From assembly GCF_900111255.1 (NCBI RefSeq), contig NZ_FOGP01000003.1:62001-126000 (forward strand): a DNA stretch of 64,000 nt, in the 5' to 3' direction. This DNA is from Parafannyhessea umbonata (lineage in GTDB: Bacteria > Actinomycetota > Coriobacteriia > Coriobacteriales > Atopobiaceae). Below the pieces are notes generated by a model. The model saw nothing but the letters and a program-made list of their open reading frames with translations, made no database searches and was not told the DNA's origin. Of this stretch, positions 8,013 through 18,779 are shown piece after piece. The position numbers and the translations under genes are program-made. Position 1 is the stretch's first letter; each line of letters begins with the position of its first letter.

Positions 8013-9416
8013 TTAGAAGTCGGCGTTGCCCACGGTACGCGGGTGCGGCAGGACGTCGCGGATGTTGTCCATGCCCGTGAGGTACATGACCAGGCGCTCG
8101 AAACCCAGGCCGAAGCCGGCGTGGTGGCAGGTGCCGTAACGACGCAAGTCAAGGTAGTACTTGTACTGCTCGGCATCCATGCCCAGGTCCTCGATGCGCT
8201 TCTGGAGCACGTCCAGACGCTCTTCTCGCTGGGAGCCACCGATAATCTCGCCGATGCCGGGAACCAGGCAGTCGGCGGCGGCAACGGTCTTGCCGTCGTC
8301 GTTCATGCGCATGTAGAACGCCTTGATGGCCGCAGGGTAATCCGTCACGAAGGTCGGCTTCTTGAAGTGCTCCTCGGTCAGGAAGCGCTCGTGCTCGGTC
8401 TGCAGGTCTACGCCCCACTCGACGGGGTACTCGAACACGTGGCCGGCAGCCTGGGCGTCCTGCAGGATCTTGATGGCGTCGGTGTAGCTGACGCGCGCAA
8501 AGTCGCTCGTGGCGACGTGCTGCAGGCGCTCCCTCAGGCCCTTGTCCACGAAGCTGTTGAACATGTCGATCTCGTCGGGACAGCGCTCCATGACGCGAGA
8601 GATGACGAACTTGAGCATGTCCTCAGAGACGTTCATCTCACCCTCGAGGTCGCAGAAGGCCATCTCGGGCTCAACCATCCAGAACTCGGCGGCGTGACGG
8701 CGGGTGTTGGAGTCCTCGGCACGGAACGTGGGGCCGAAGGTGTAGATGTCGCCGAAGCTCATGGCGAAGTTCTCGCCCTGGAGCTGGCCCGAGACGGTGA
8801 GGTTGGTCGCCTTGCCGAAGAAGTCCTTGCTGTAGTCGACCTTGCCGTCCTCGGTCAGGGGTGGGTTGGCGGGGTCGATGGTGGTGACGCGGAACATCTC
8901 GCCGGCGCCCTCGGCGTCAGAGGCAGTGATGATCGGCGTGTTGACGTAGACGTAGCCGCGCTCCTGGAAGAACTGGTGGATGGCGAAGGCCGCCACGGAG
9001 CGGACGCGGAAGACCGCGCGGAACAGGTTGGTGCGGCTGCGCAGGTGCTGCTGGGTGCGCAGGAACTCGCGGCTCTGACGCTTCTTCTGCATGGGGTAGT
9101 CCGGCTGCGCGGCACCCTCGATCACGATGGTCTCGGCCTGGAGCTCGAAGGGCTGCGGGCGGTCGGGCGTGAGCGCGAGCCTGCCGGTGATGACGAGCGC
9201 GGAGCCAACGGTGAGGGCGGCGACGTCCTCGTAGTTATTGAGGGACTCACGATTCATGACGACCTGGAGGTCCTTGAAGCAGCTGCCGTCATTCAGCATG
9301 ACGAAGCCGAAGTTCTTCATGTCACGAATGGAACGGACCCAGCCGGCGACGGTAACCGTTGCGTCACCATACTGGTCCATCTGCGCATACAGCTGCGCAA
9401 TCTTGGTGAGGTCCAT
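8013..9416 (-). CDS. asnS: Asparagine--tRNA ligase
   Basis: 467 residues, [12 protein letters not shown], with AAAAGGAG upstream. An OB-fold anticodon-binding domain ([17 protein letters not shown]) comes first. The class II catalytic core follows with motif 2 ([20 protein letters not shown]) and motif 3 ([25 protein letters not shown]). The pattern distinguishes AsnRS from AspRS by its length and the absence of a GAD domain. It charges tRNA-Asn directly. It is monocistronic between a terminator and a divergent promoter region. Confidence 0.95.
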   Translation of the reverse strand: MDLTKIAQLYAQMDQYGDATVTVAGWVRSIRDMKNFGFVMLNDGSCFKDLQVVMNRESLNNYEDVAALTVGSALVITGRLALTPDRPQPFELQAETIVIEGAAQPDYPMQKKRQSREFLRTQQHLRSRTNLFRAVFRVRSVAAFAIHQFFQERGYVYVNTPIITASDAEGAGEMFRVTTIDPANPPLTEDGKVDYSKDFFGKATNLTVSGQLQGENFAMSFGDIYTFGPTFRAEDSNTRRHAAEFWMVEPEMAFCDLEGEMNVSEDMLKFVISRVMERCPDEIDMFNSFVDKGLRERLQHVATSDFARVSYTDAIKILQDAQAAGHVFEYPVEWGVDLQTEHERFLTEEHFKKPTFVTDYPAAIKAFYMRMNDDGKTVAAADCLVPGIGEIIGGSQREERLDVLQKRIEDLGMDAEQYKYYLDLRRYGTCHHAGFGLGFERLVMYLTGMDNIRDVLPHPRTVGNADF

Positions 9417-9691
9417 CTAATGGCTCCTTTTGCCGAGCGCGCGACTTCCGCCAAAGCCCTGCCGCCAGGGAGGGCAGGAAGGCGCACTTCCCTACTACAG
9501 TCCTGTAACCATATCTCAAATGGGGCTCTTCCGACCACGTCAGAGCACATGCAAACCCAACGTCCATCTGCGGGAGGAGAACATGGACGCATGATGGCAC
9601 GCCCTTCTCGCCCACGCGGATGGGAGGAGAGTGGCATATAGTACGAGAATCAAACGAGAAGGGCATGCGCCCACAACACGAGGAGGCAGCC

Positions 9692-10195
9692 TTGGCCTGC
9701 AACGCAACGACGGAGACTCCGGTTCTGGACATGAGCGACTACAAGATCCTTGCGGCCCAGGTCCGCGCACTCGCCGAGGAGGACGCCCACTGGGCACCCG
9801 TGCTCTCCAACGCCTCGGCGCTCGTGATGGAGACGCTTCCCCGGCTCAACTGGGCCGGATTCTACCTGGTGCGAGACGGCCAGCTGGTGCTCGGGCCCTT
9901 CCAGGGCAAAGTCGCCTGCGTCCATATCGCGCGCGGCCGCGGCGTCTGCGGCACCGCATGGGAGCAGGACCGCGCCCAGCACGTCCACGACGTGCACGAG
10001 TTCCCGGGTCACATCGCCTGTGACAGTGCCTCGAACTCCGAGGTCGTCGTCCCCCTGCACGCAAGCGGAGAGGTCGTGGGCGTGCTCGACGTGGACTCTC
10101 CCCTCGTCGGCCGCTTCAGCGACGTCGACGCAGAGGGCCTGGCCCTGGTCGCCCAGGCGGTCGAGGAGGTCGCGGACTTCTCGGACCTGCGATAA
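9692..10195 (+). CDS. Free methionine-(R)-sulfoxide reductase (GAF domain)
   Basis: 167 residues. I chose the TTG start at 9692 because AGGAGG lies six bases upstream. The single GAF fold has NWAGFYLVRDGQLVLGPFQGKVAC, GRGVCGTAW and HEFPGHIACDSASNSEVVVPL. The three cysteines used by fRMsr enzymes (VACVHI, GVCG, ACDS; Cys84/94/118 in E. coli YebR) are all present. The enzyme reduces free Met-R-sulfoxide and so repairs oxidised methionine. No partner gene is adjacent. Confidence 0.9.
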   Translation: MACNATTETPVLDMSDYKILAAQVRALAEEDAHWAPVLSNASALVMETLPRLNWAGFYLVRDGQLVLGPFQGKVACVHIARGRGVCGTAWEQDRAQHVHDVHEFPGHIACDSASNSEVVVPLHASGEVVGVLDVDSPLVGRFSDVDAEGLALVAQAVEEVADFSDLR

Positions 10196-10253
10196 GGCTC
10201 AGGCCCGCAACGGCAAGGAGACTCGCGCGGCTACCGGACGTGCGGCCCGAAGC

Positions 10254-12614
10254 CTACGCCCTGCGCTCGCTCAGCTCCCTGATGACCTCGTCGGCGGGAC
10301 GGGGCTCCGAAAAGTAGTAGCCCTGCACCAGGTCGCAGCCGGCCTTGCCCACGAAGTCGAGCTGGCCCATGGTCTCGACGCCCTCGATGAGGGCCGCGGC
10401 GCCCAGCTTCTTCGAGAGGTCGGCGATCGACGAGATGATCAGCGCGCTGTCAGGGTTCTTGTCGAGCGTGCGCAGGAAGTTCATGTCGATCTTGATGACG
10501 TCGAAGTGCGTGCTCTGCAGCATGTTGAGCGACGAGTACTCGCTGCCGAAGTCGTCCAGCCAGACCCGATACCCCAGCGAGCGCAGGCGCTCGATCTTGC
10601 CGATGATCTCGTCGGGCTTGTCGCTCAGGGCGCGCTCCGTAACCTCGATGTCGATGAACGAGCGCGGGGTCTCGCAGCTGGACAGGACCTCCTCGACCTG
10701 CGCGACGATGTCGCCCAGCATGAAGTCCACGCGGCTGAGGTTGACCGAGACCGACCTCACGCCAAGCATGCTGAGCATCCCGTAGCTCTCGCAGGCCTTG
10801 CGCAGCATGTAGAGGTCGAGCTTGGTGATGAGGCTCATGCCCTCCAGCGCCTCGACGAACTCGCTCGGGTGGAGCATGCCGTAGCGCGGGTCCTCCCAAC
10901 GCGCGAGCACCTCGAACGAGACGAGCTTGTCCACATGCAGGTCCATGATGGGCTGCAGGTACACCTTGATGCGCTCGTTCTGGAGCGCCTCGTCGATGTG
11001 GTTGACGATGTACTGGGCGCGCTTGCCGCGCTCCTCGAAACCGCTGTCGTACAGGCAGAGGTAGCGGTGGTAGTCACCCGTGATGCTGTCGCAGGCCATC
11101 TTGGCGCGGTCGCAGGCGACGCCCACGTCGTCACCATCCTGGTAGACGTAGACGCCCGCATTGAGCGCCGTGCCCTTCAAGTGATGGAACGCGTAAACGC
11201 GTTCGTAGATGGCGTCCACCTTCTTCTGGGCCTCATCCAGGTATGCCAGAACCACAAAATGGTCCGCGTTGAAGCGCGAGACCAGGCGATCGTCAAACAC
11301 CTGCGAGAGCTGCTGGGCGACATACTTGATCAGCTTGTCGCCGCGTTCGAATCCGTAGCGCTCGTTGTAGCTCTTGAGGTTGGTTATGTTGAAGTAGATG
11401 ATGACCGGCTTGCGCGTGCTGTCGACGGTCGACTCGAGCATGTCGTGGGCCTGCGTGCGGAAGAACTGCATGCCGGGAAGCCCCGTCAGGCTGTCAAGCA
11501 GACGCGGCTGGAGGTTCATGCCGAGCTCGCACATGATGTCCTCGCTGCGGGCGTCGCTGGAATCGAACTCGCCGCCGCTGATCTGCCCCCTGCCGTTCCG
11601 GCGCGCCTCGTAGGTCCGGATGTCCGCGTGCCTGACCATCTCCTGCAGCTCCGCGACGTCGGTAGGCGTGCCGAAGACGTAGCCGCAGCTTGCGGAGGGG
11701 CGCAGGTGACGCTCCTTCACCACGATGTCACGCAGGTCGTGCTGGCAGGCGCGGGCAAGCACGAGGTTGGTCTCGAGCTTCGTGTCACGGCAGGCCACCA
11801 GGAACTGGTCGCTCTTGTAGCGATAGACGTGGTCCCTCCCGAAGCGGCTCACCAGGATGCGCGAGAACGCCACGATGATGTCGTCGCCCACGCCGTGACC
11901 GTACATGTCATTGAAGAACTTGAAGTCGTCGATGTCGAAGAAGAGGAGGAGAAGCTCGTGGCCCACCAGGCCGGGGGCGTCCCCCTTGAGCCCCAGGACG
12001 TTCTTGGCGTCAGTCACCACGTCGTGGGTCGAGGCCCACTTGATCTCGCGCAGGTTGTGCATGCTCTCGAAGCGGTCGGCAAGGGCCAGGGCCGTGATGA
12101 CAAGGCTGGCCACGTAGAACTCGATGCCGTTAAGGAGGTCGACGCGGAAGATCGAGGCGGGCTTGACCATGAAGCTCGTGACCTCGAAGGCAACGGTCCA
12201 GAAGGTCGTGTGCAAGAAGACGCGCCAGGGCCGGTCCACGATGAACGGCGGAAGCATTACCAATAGCAGCAGGAAGGTGACGGCAATGTGATTGGGGTCG
12301 TTGACGGTGTTGTACAGGAGGGACATCAAAAGTGGCGCCGACTCGCACAGGTAGATGAGGACGGTGCCGTGCTTGCCCTTCGCGGGAATGACCAGCGCAA
12401 GAATGAGAATGGTCAGAAGGTGGAGCGAGGTGACCACGACCGAGTCAAGGCCACCGCCCATCACGATGCACTCTCTCACGAAGATGTTGAGCACGCCTAT
12501 GGGCATGCTTGCGACGATTAGATACTTCAGGGAGTCGTGGTTGCGCTGCGATATCTCATCCGCGACCGACTCATAGTCGTCATATCCAATGGCTTTAATC
12601 AGCCTTCTGAACAC
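10254..12614 (-). CDS. Membrane GGDEF-GGDEF-EAL cyclic-di-GMP protein
   Basis: About 786 residues from the GTG at 12614 (GGGAAG six bases upstream; a GTG at 12680 is also open). About six helices span residues 25-175. A first GGDEF domain is degenerate (YKSDQF near 266), a second is also degenerate (FNADHF near 448). The C-terminal EAL domain keeps EVLARW (near 567, EVL in place of EAL), VNLSR, EVTER, LDDFGSEYSSLN, IKIDMNF and LIEGVET, so the metal and general-base residues are mostly present. I predict a phosphodiesterase with sensory or GTP-binding GGDEF modules. It stands alone. Confidence 0.85.
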   Translation of the reverse strand: MFRRLIKAIGYDDYESVADEISQRNHDSLKYLIVASMPIGVLNIFVRECIVMGGGLDSVVVTSLHLLTILILALVIPAKGKHGTVLIYLCESAPLLMSLLYNTVNDPNHIAVTFLLLLVMLPPFIVDRPWRVFLHTTFWTVAFEVTSFMVKPASIFRVDLLNGIEFYVASLVITALALADRFESMHNLREIKWASTHDVVTDAKNVLGLKGDAPGLVGHELLLLFFDIDDFKFFNDMYGHGVGDDIIVAFSRILVSRFGRDHVYRYKSDQFLVACRDTKLETNLVLARACQHDLRDIVVKERHLRPSASCGYVFGTPTDVAELQEMVRHADIRTYEARRNGRGQISGGEFDSSDARSEDIMCELGMNLQPRLLDSLTGLPGMQFFRTQAHDMLESTVDSTRKPVIIYFNITNLKSYNERYGFERGDKLIKYVAQQLSQVFDDRLVSRFNADHFVVLAYLDEAQKKVDAIYERVYAFHHLKGTALNAGVYVYQDGDDVGVACDRAKMACDSITGDYHRYLCLYDSGFEERGKRAQYIVNHIDEALQNERIKVYLQPIMDLHVDKLVSFEVLARWEDPRYGMLHPSEFVEALEGMSLITKLDLYMLRKACESYGMLSMLGVRSVSVNLSRVDFMLGDIVAQVEEVLSSCETPRSFIDIEVTERALSDKPDEIIGKIERLRSLGYRVWLDDFGSEYSSLNMLQSTHFDVIKIDMNFLRTLDKNPDSALIISSIADLSKKLGAAALIEGVETMGQLDFVGKAGCDLVQGYYFSEPRPADEVIRELSERRA

Positions 12615-12841
12615 TGTGCTTCCCGTCTTTGTCGTATTGCGTTTATGGTTCGTTCTAATCTGCGTATGGCGTGGGAACACCCGCTCCTTGCGTCACAAAG
12701 AGCGCGCTAAGAATGTAACCCAAACGAGGATGGTTGTGGAACAACGTTACCCATCGTTTCGGACATTTCCTTTTTGATTACGGGAATCGCCGGCACCGCA
12801 CGGCGTGCGGCGGGGAGGCAGCTGCGGCGGCCACGGCCAAA

Positions 12842-13564
12842 CTAGGCCAGCTCGACCCTAGGATGATCCCTGGCCGCGTAATCCTTATTGGTGACGGTGG
12901 CCCCCAGCAGACGCTCGCACGTCTCGGCCAGCTCGTCGATGGCCGCATGGAGGTCGCCCGAGCGCTCGGGCATGACGTTCTCCATGATGAACATGCAGTG
13001 CGAGGTCTCGTCGGAGACCTCGGTGCGACGCCCGTCTCGCCAGTTCCAGCACCGGCAGACCGCACCGGCGTCGTCCAGGTAGGCCACCTCTCCGGGAAGC
13101 GTGGGGTCGCTCTCGTCCTCGCCGATGGGCAAAAAGACGTCGCCCCCCTCAGTCACCGCAAGGCGGAAGGTACCCTCGATAGCGTCGATGTTCTCGGCGC
13201 CAATGGGCAGAGCGTACTTGAGCGAGATCGCGTTGGAGACATCCACCGAGGGGACAATGTGACCCACCGGATTGCTCTTGAGCACACGCTTAAGGAGGTT
13301 CTCAACCGAGCAGCGTGCACCCTTCTTGGTCTTGAAGCGCCTATAGGCGTCGCGCCAAACCGCGACGACCTCGTTCTCGCTGATGGTCTCGCTCGTCAGC
13401 CACTTTTTGGCGCCGGCGTTGGCCCTGTCGAGAAGTGCCGCGGCCTCGGCCGCCGACTCTTCGCTGATCTGGTCGGTGGGCAGGATGCCCTCAAGGCACA
13501 GGACGCCGATCTCGACGTCGGGAAAAAGGTCCCAAAACGAATCCTCAACGACAAACTGCTTCAT
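12842..13564 (-). CDS. B3/B4 domain protein (tRNA-editing-like)
   Basis: 240 residues, MKQFVVEDSFWDLFPDVEIG, from the ATG at 13564 with GGGGAG upstream. The NPVGHIVPSVDVSNAISLKYALPIGAEN region matches the B3/4 domain of the phenylalanyl-tRNA synthetase beta subunit, where it edits mischarged tRNA. Free-standing B3/4 proteins of this size are common in anaerobes and are presumed to act on amino acids or aminoacyl-tRNA. No synthetase gene is adjacent. The family call is firm, the substrate unknown. Confidence 0.8.
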   Translation of the reverse strand: MKQFVVEDSFWDLFPDVEIGVLCLEGILPTDQISEESAAEAAALLDRANAGAKKWLTSETISENEVVAVWRDAYRRFKTKKGARCSVENLLKRVLKSNPVGHIVPSVDVSNAISLKYALPIGAENIDAIEGTFRLAVTEGGDVFLPIGEDESDPTLPGEVAYLDDAGAVCRCWNWRDGRRTEVSDETSHCMFIMENVMPERSGDLHAAIDELAETCERLLGATVTNKDYAARDHPRVELA

Positions 13565-13810
13565 AGCCGACTCCCCCACGACGCACTTCCCTTTGAGCCT
13601 TCGCAGGCAAGGCGCAGCTCGCCCGCCCCCTCATGATATCCAAGAGTCGCACCCGACAAAAACGCGCGTCCACGAGCGGCTTTGCATAAACGGTAGTCTG
13701 CCAAGCCCCTGCGTCACGAGGCGGCGACAACCTACTAGAATGAAGGACGTTGTCACAACTTTGCCGTCCATGGCCTGGGTTGTCCCGGGCAGTCGCAAGG
13801 GAGTCATCGC

Positions 13811-14827
13811 ATGGCAGACAAGAAGAACCGTATCTTGGACACCACGGCCAAAAAGGCGCTCGCCGCGGCCATAGCCACACCTGCCGCGCTCTTTGGCGCC
13901 GTCACCGCCGTCAACCACCTGGCGTACCGCCGCTCCAACATCGCCGCGGCATCCGAGGTCTACAACCGCGTCACCGGCAACAAGAAGAAGATGGCCGACG
14001 CCGTCGAGTGGGACAACCTCATCCTCGACCGCAGCGAGGCCAACGAGCAGCGCCAGACCCTCCCCACCCTCCTGAGCTTCAAGGTGTCGGTCGAGGACAC
14101 CGACTTCGACGGCATGCAGACCTTGGTCCTGAACCGCCGCAGCATCAACGACCGCGCCGTCATCTACGTGCACGGCAGGGTCCTGGTCGACCAGCCCAGC
14201 ATCTACCAGTGGAAGTTCCTGGACACCATAGCCCGACGCACCCGCGCCGAGGTAATCGCGCCCATCTACCCCCTGGCCCCGGTCCACGGCTTCCGGGAGG
14301 CCTACGACAAGATCGAGGCCCTCTACCTCGAGACCGTCAAGAAGTACGGCGCCCAGAACGTCACGCTCATGGGCGACAGCGCGGGCGCAGGCATTGCCGC
14401 GGGCCTGTGCCAGTCCTTCTCCCCCAAGGGAATCGAGCAGCCGGGACACCTCATCCTGATCTCCCCGTGGGTCGACCTCACGCTGGGCAACCCCGACATC
14501 GCGCACTACGAGGCCCAGGACCCCATGCTCTCCGCGAGCGGCATGCGCAAGGTGGGCAAGGTCTGGGCGGACGGCACCGACCCGCGTGACCCGCGCCTCT
14601 CGCCCATCAACGGACCGGTGTCCGACCTGCGCAACGTGATGGTCTTCACGGGCACGCGCGAGATCTTGCATCCCGACGCGGTCCTGTTCCACCAGCGCGT
14701 GAGCGCCTACGGCAACCACTCCGAGCTCTTCGTGGGCACCGGACTGCACAACAACTTCCCGCTCTACCCCATCCCCGAGGCAAGCGGCACCATCAATTCC
14801 ATCGTTACCGCGATAACAATGGACTAG
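13811..14827 (+). CDS. Alpha/beta hydrolase (HSL/acetyl-esterase type) with altered oxyanion motif
   Basis: 338 residues with an N-terminal hydrophobic segment (residues 15-40) that may anchor it. The catalytic Ser lies in GDSAGAG, the Asp in [10 protein letters not shown], the His in [10 protein letters not shown]. The usual HGGG/HGGA oxyanion loop is replaced by [10 protein letters not shown]. It is a paralogue of the gene at 39053, which keeps LHGGAYV. The next gene, fumC, starts seven bases later, so they are probably co-transcribed. The substrate is unknown; activity may be weak or changed. Confidence 0.8.
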   Translation: MADKKNRILDTTAKKALAAAIATPAALFGAVTAVNHLAYRRSNIAAASEVYNRVTGNKKKMADAVEWDNLILDRSEANEQRQTLPTLLSFKVSVEDTDFDGMQTLVLNRRSINDRAVIYVHGRVLVDQPSIYQWKFLDTIARRTRAEVIAPIYPLAPVHGFREAYDKIEALYLETVKKYGAQNVTLMGDSAGAGIAAGLCQSFSPKGIEQPGHLILISPWVDLTLGNPDIAHYEAQDPMLSASGMRKVGKVWADGTDPRDPRLSPINGPVSDLRNVMVFTGTREILHPDAVLFHQRVSAYGNHSELFVGTGLHNNFPLYPIPEASGTINSIVTAITMD

Positions 14828-14834
14828 GAGCAAC

Positions 14835-16220
14835 ATGGGCAACTGTCGCATAGAGCACGACTCGATGGGAGAGGTCAAGGTCCCCTCCGACGCACTGTGG
14901 GGCGCGCAGACCCAGCGCTCCTACCAGAACTTCAGAATCGGCACCGAGACCATGCCGCACGACATCGTGCGCGCGTTCGCCCTGCTCAAGAAGGCAGCCG
15001 CGCAGGCGAATGCCTCACTGGGCACCCTTCCCGAGGCAAGCGCGCAGGCCATCGAGCTCGCCTGCGACGAGATCCTCGCCGGAGAGCACGACGACTCGTT
15101 CCCGCTCAAGGTCTGGCAGACCGGCTCGGGCACGCAGTCGAACATGAACCTCAACGAGGTCATCGCCAACCGCGCCAATCAAATCGCCGCCAAGAAGGGC
15201 ATCGCCCTTCCGACCCCGATCCACCCCAACGACGCGGTCAACCGCTCCCAGTCGAGCAACGACACCTTCCCCACCGCGTTGCACGTGGCGGCCACCCTCG
15301 CCGTGAGGCAGAAGCTCGTGCCCGCCGCGGAGCGCCTTGCGGAGACCTTCGAGCGCCTGGAGCGTGAGAACGCCGGCATCGTGAAGAGCGGGCGCACGCA
15401 CCTTCAGGACGCTGTCCCCATCGCGTTCAGCCAGGAGATCTCGGGCTGGCGCGGCATGCTCCAGGCGAGCGTCGAGCAGCTCGAGGCGAGCCTGCCCATG
15501 CTGAGGCGCCTGGCCTTGGGCGGCACCGCCGTGGGAACCGGCCTGAACGCGCCCGAGGGCTTCGACGTCCTGGTCGCGAAGCGCCTGGCAGAGCTCACGG
15601 GCGAGCCGTTCGAGACCAACCCCAACAAGTTCCACGCGCTCACGAGCAAGGACGCCGTGGTCTTCTCGCACGGCGCCGTAAAGGGGCTCGCCGCGAACAT
15701 GATGAAGATCGCGAACGACGTGCGCTGGCTCGCATCGGGCCCTCGCCTGGGCCTGGGCGAGATCACCATTCCCGCCAACGAGCCCGGAAGCTCCATCATG
15801 CCCGGCAAGGTCAACCCGACCCAGTGCGAGGCCGTCACGATGGTCGCAGTCCAGGTCATGGGCAACGACAGCACCATCGGGATCGCCGCCAGCCAGGGCA
15901 ACTTCGAACTGAACGTGTTCATTCCCGTGATCGCCTACAACTACCTGCAAAGCGTCAACCTGCTCGCAGACGCCATCGACTCGTTCCGCGTACACTGCGC
16001 TGAGGGCATCAAGGCGAACCGCCAGAAGATGGCCGACAACATGCGCAACTCGCTCATGCTGGTCACCTGCCTTAACCCCTACATCGGCTACGAGAATGCC
16101 GCGAAGGTCGCGCACAAGGCCTTCGACGAGGGCACGAGCCTGCGCGAGGCCTGCTGTGGCCTGGGCTTTCTGACCGAAGAAAAGTTCGACGAGATATTCA
16201 GACCCGAGGAGATGGTCTAG
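14835..16220 (+). CDS. fumC: Class II fumarate hydratase
   Basis: 461 residues; ATG at 14835 with TAGGAG upstream. Signature blocks are [41 protein letters not shown] and [15 protein letters not shown], the last holding the mobile-loop catalytic Ser. It interconverts fumarate and malate and is iron-free and oxygen-stable. It is followed after three bases by malic enzyme, so malate made from fumarate can be converted directly to pyruvate. Confidence 0.96.
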   Translation: MGNCRIEHDSMGEVKVPSDALWGAQTQRSYQNFRIGTETMPHDIVRAFALLKKAAAQANASLGTLPEASAQAIELACDEILAGEHDDSFPLKVWQTGSGTQSNMNLNEVIANRANQIAAKKGIALPTPIHPNDAVNRSQSSNDTFPTALHVAATLAVRQKLVPAAERLAETFERLERENAGIVKSGRTHLQDAVPIAFSQEISGWRGMLQASVEQLEASLPMLRRLALGGTAVGTGLNAPEGFDVLVAKRLAELTGEPFETNPNKFHALTSKDAVVFSHGAVKGLAANMMKIANDVRWLASGPRLGLGEITIPANEPGSSIMPGKVNPTQCEAVTMVAVQVMGNDSTIGIAASQGNFELNVFIPVIAYNYLQSVNLLADAIDSFRVHCAEGIKANRQKMADNMRNSLMLVTCLNPYIGYENAAKVAHKAFDEGTSLREACCGLGFLTEEKFDEIFRPEEMV

Positions 16221-16223
16221 CCA

Positions 16224-17378
16224 ATGGACGACACCAGCAAGAGAAGCCTCGATCTGCACGAGCAGCTTCACGGAAAGATCGAGGTGGTCTCTCGCAAGCA
16301 CGTCGAGACCCGCGACGACCTCTCGCTCATGTACACCCCCGGCGTGGCCGAACCCTGCCGACAGATTCAGGCCGACTACCAGAAGTCCTGGGAGCTCACG
16401 CGCCGCGGCAACATGGTGGCCGTCATCACCGACGGCACCGCCATCCTCGGACTGGGAGACATCGGCCCCGCGGCCGGCATGCCGGTGATGGAGGGCAAGT
16501 GCGCCCTGTTCAAGGAGTTCGGAGACGTCGACGCTTTCCCGCTGTGCGTGGACACGCACGACGTGGATGAGTTCGTGCGCTGCGTCCAGCTGATCAGCAA
16601 GTCCTTCGGCGGCATCAACCTCGAAGACATCGCCGCGCCCCGCTGCTTCGAGATCGAGGAGAAGCTCAAGCGCGCCTGCGACATCCCCGTCTTCCACGAC
16701 GACCAGCACGGCACGGCCATCGTGGTCGCCGCCGCGCTAATCAACGCCCTCAAGGTCACGGGCAAGACCATGGGAGAAGTGCGCATCGTCATCAACGGCG
16801 CGGGCGCCGCGGGATGCGCCATCGGCACGCTCCTTTCCCACATGGGCTTTGGCAACGTGATCATGTGCGACATCAACGGCATCATCTGCGAGGGCGACGA
16901 GGGACTCAACCCCGGGCAGGAGGCCATCAGCCACATCACCAACGCCGACCACGAGCACGGCACGCTGGCCGACGCGCTCAGGGGCGCCGACGCCTTCGTG
17001 GGCGTCTCTCGTCCCAACCTGGTGAGCACCCAGATGGTCTCGACCATGAACGACGGCATCGTGTTCGCCATGGCCAATCCCACGCCCGAAATCATGCCCG
17101 ACGAGGCCCTGCGCGGAGGAGCGGCCGTCGTGGGCACGGGACGCTCCGACTTCCCCAACCAGATCAACAACGTGCTGGTCTTCCCCGGCATCTTCAAAGG
17201 CGCGCTGGCTGCCCGCGCACGCGAGATCACCGAAGAGATGGAGGTCGCCGCAGCCTACGCCATCGCCTCCGTCATTCCCGACGACGAGCTCTCTCCCACT
17301 AACATCATCGCCTCGGCCCTCGACAAGACCGTCGCCGACGTCGTCGCAAAGGCCGTCGCGGACCATGCGAGCGCATGA
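16224..17378 (+). CDS. Malic enzyme (oxaloacetate-decarboxylating malate dehydrogenase)
   Basis: 384 residues. [13 protein letters not shown], the KCALFKEF block, [16 protein letters not shown] and the nucleotide-binding [12 protein letters not shown] identify the short bacterial malic enzyme. It decarboxylates malate to pyruvate with reduction of NAD(P)+. The phosphotransacetylase domain found in long forms is absent. It lies three bases after fumC and its ATGA overlaps the lysozyme gene. The cofactor preference is not certain from sequence. Confidence 0.93.
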   Translation: MDDTSKRSLDLHEQLHGKIEVVSRKHVETRDDLSLMYTPGVAEPCRQIQADYQKSWELTRRGNMVAVITDGTAILGLGDIGPAAGMPVMEGKCALFKEFGDVDAFPLCVDTHDVDEFVRCVQLISKSFGGINLEDIAAPRCFEIEEKLKRACDIPVFHDDQHGTAIVVAAALINALKVTGKTMGEVRIVINGAGAAGCAIGTLLSHMGFGNVIMCDINGIICEGDEGLNPGQEAISHITNADHEHGTLADALRGADAFVGVSRPNLVSTQMVSTMNDGIVFAMANPTPEIMPDEALRGGAAVVGTGRSDFPNQINNVLVFPGIFKGALAARAREITEEMEVAAAYAIASVIPDDELSPTNIIASALDKTVADVVAKAVADHASA

Positions 17379-18664
17379 GCCAGGACAGACAGAAGAAGCG
17401 CGCCACCAAGCGGACGGCGCCGCACGCGCGCATCAGCCGTCGCCCCAGCGGGACGCCTCACGACAGCACGCGCTATCGCGAGCGCCTGACGCACGAGAGC
17501 GGGCGTGACGCAAGGCGCCCCGCCCGCGTGGCGACGCCATCGCACAACGACATACAGAGGAGGCCCTACCGCGAGACCGCGAGCCACCAGGAGGTGCGCG
17601 GGACGCGCGTTGACCGCTCGCGCCAGGCGACCAGCCAGGCGAGGACCAGTCGCGGCCCGCGCGACCGCTCCGGACGCACCAACGCGCGCGCCCACAAGGT
17701 CGCCCAGCTTCGCGAGAGCCGCGAGCGGCGCGCCGACGAGGCGCGCGTGCGCAACGCCCGCCGCACCAGGCGCGAGAAGGCCCAGGTCCCCATCAAGATC
17801 GCGATAGCAACGGTCGCCCTTCTCCTCGTGGTAGCCATCCTGCAGCTGCCCGTCTTCTCCTCGCCATCGGCTGACGCGAGCCAGGACGCACAGGATACGC
17901 GCCAACCAAGCGCCAACCAGATATCCGCAAGCGTGAGCGACCCGAGCAAGGTATTTCGCTCGGCCTTCGACTGGTCGAACCTCAAGAGCGAGGGCGACCG
18001 CCTGAGCTACGTGGTCGACGGCAAGACGCTCTCCCGCTGCGGCATCGACGTCTCGGAGCACAGCGGCGACATCGACTGGAAGGCCGTTGCCGACGACGGG
18101 GTCGACTTCGCCTACATTCGTCTGGGTTACCGCGCCACGGCAGACGGAGCCATCCACCTAGACACGCATTACAAGAGGAACATCAAGCAGGCGCAGGCGG
18201 CGGGACTGGACGTCGGCGTGTACTTCTACTCGCAGGCCGCCAACGAGGACGAGGCCGTCGAAGAGGCCAACTACGTGTGTGACACGCTGGGCGACCTCGA
18301 CCTGCGCTACCCCATCGCCTTCGACATGGAGCCCTCGGCCACAGGAACCGACCGCATCTCTGCGCTAAGCAACTCCGAGCGCAGCGCCGCGGCCCAGGCC
18401 TTCTGCAAGCAGGTCGCCTCGCGCGGCTACAGGGTGATCATCTATGGAAGCAGGTCCGACCTGGCCAGCTACAGCCTCAAGGACTTCGCCGACTACGGCT
18501 TCTGGTACGCAGAGTATGCCGACAAGCCCTCGCTCAGCCTCCAGATGGGCATCTGGCAGTACAGCGACAAGGCGACGGTAGACGGCATCGACGAGAAGGT
18601 CGACCTTGACCTTGACCTGACCGCCGTCCTGGCACGGGGTGACGAGAAGGACTTCGACCAGTAG
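17375..18664 (+). CDS. Membrane-anchored GH25 lysozyme (N-acetylmuramidase)
   Basis: 429 residues, starting in a four-base overlap (ATGA) with malic enzyme. Residues 1-140 are a long Arg-rich hydrophilic region. One membrane helix follows (VPIKIAIATVALLLVVAILQLPVF, in two parts about 143-166). The GH25 domain starts at CGIDVSEHSGDIDW and holds FAYIRLGYRATADG, VGVYFYSQA and the catalytic FDMEPS. The topology is a basic cytosolic tail with the enzyme outside. The cytosolic extension is unusual and may bind nucleic acid or phospholipid; this is inference. Confidence 0.88.
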   Translation: MSQDRQKKRATKRTAPHARISRRPSGTPHDSTRYRERLTHESGRDARRPARVATPSHNDIQRRPYRETASHQEVRGTRVDRSRQATSQARTSRGPRDRSGRTNARAHKVAQLRESRERRADEARVRNARRTRREKAQVPIKIAIATVALLLVVAILQLPVFSSPSADASQDAQDTRQPSANQISASVSDPSKVFRSAFDWSNLKSEGDRLSYVVDGKTLSRCGIDVSEHSGDIDWKAVADDGVDFAYIRLGYRATADGAIHLDTHYKRNIKQAQAAGLDVGVYFYSQAANEDEAVEEANYVCDTLGDLDLRYPIAFDMEPSATGTDRISALSNSERSAAAQAFCKQVASRGYRVIIYGSRSDLASYSLKDFADYGFWYAEYADKPSLSLQMGIWQYSDKATVDGIDEKVDLDLDLTAVLARGDEKDFDQ

Positions 18665-18779
18665 CCTGCGCATGAAACTTCCCAATGGGACTACCGTTCG
18701 CCGAACGCGCAAATAGTGGTCTGTAACTGCTAAGAATCATAAATGGAATCGATTACGCAACCGCTTGTAGGTTTAATAA

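Noticed and set aside
10020-12266. 748-residue plus-strand frame over the membrane GGDEF/EAL gene
   Set aside because: Antisense shadow without a ribosome site; the opposite strand has conserved EAL motifs.
15015-16709. 564-residue open frame antisense to fumC and malic enzyme
   Set aside because: It crosses two certain genes on the other strand and has no recognisable protein pattern.
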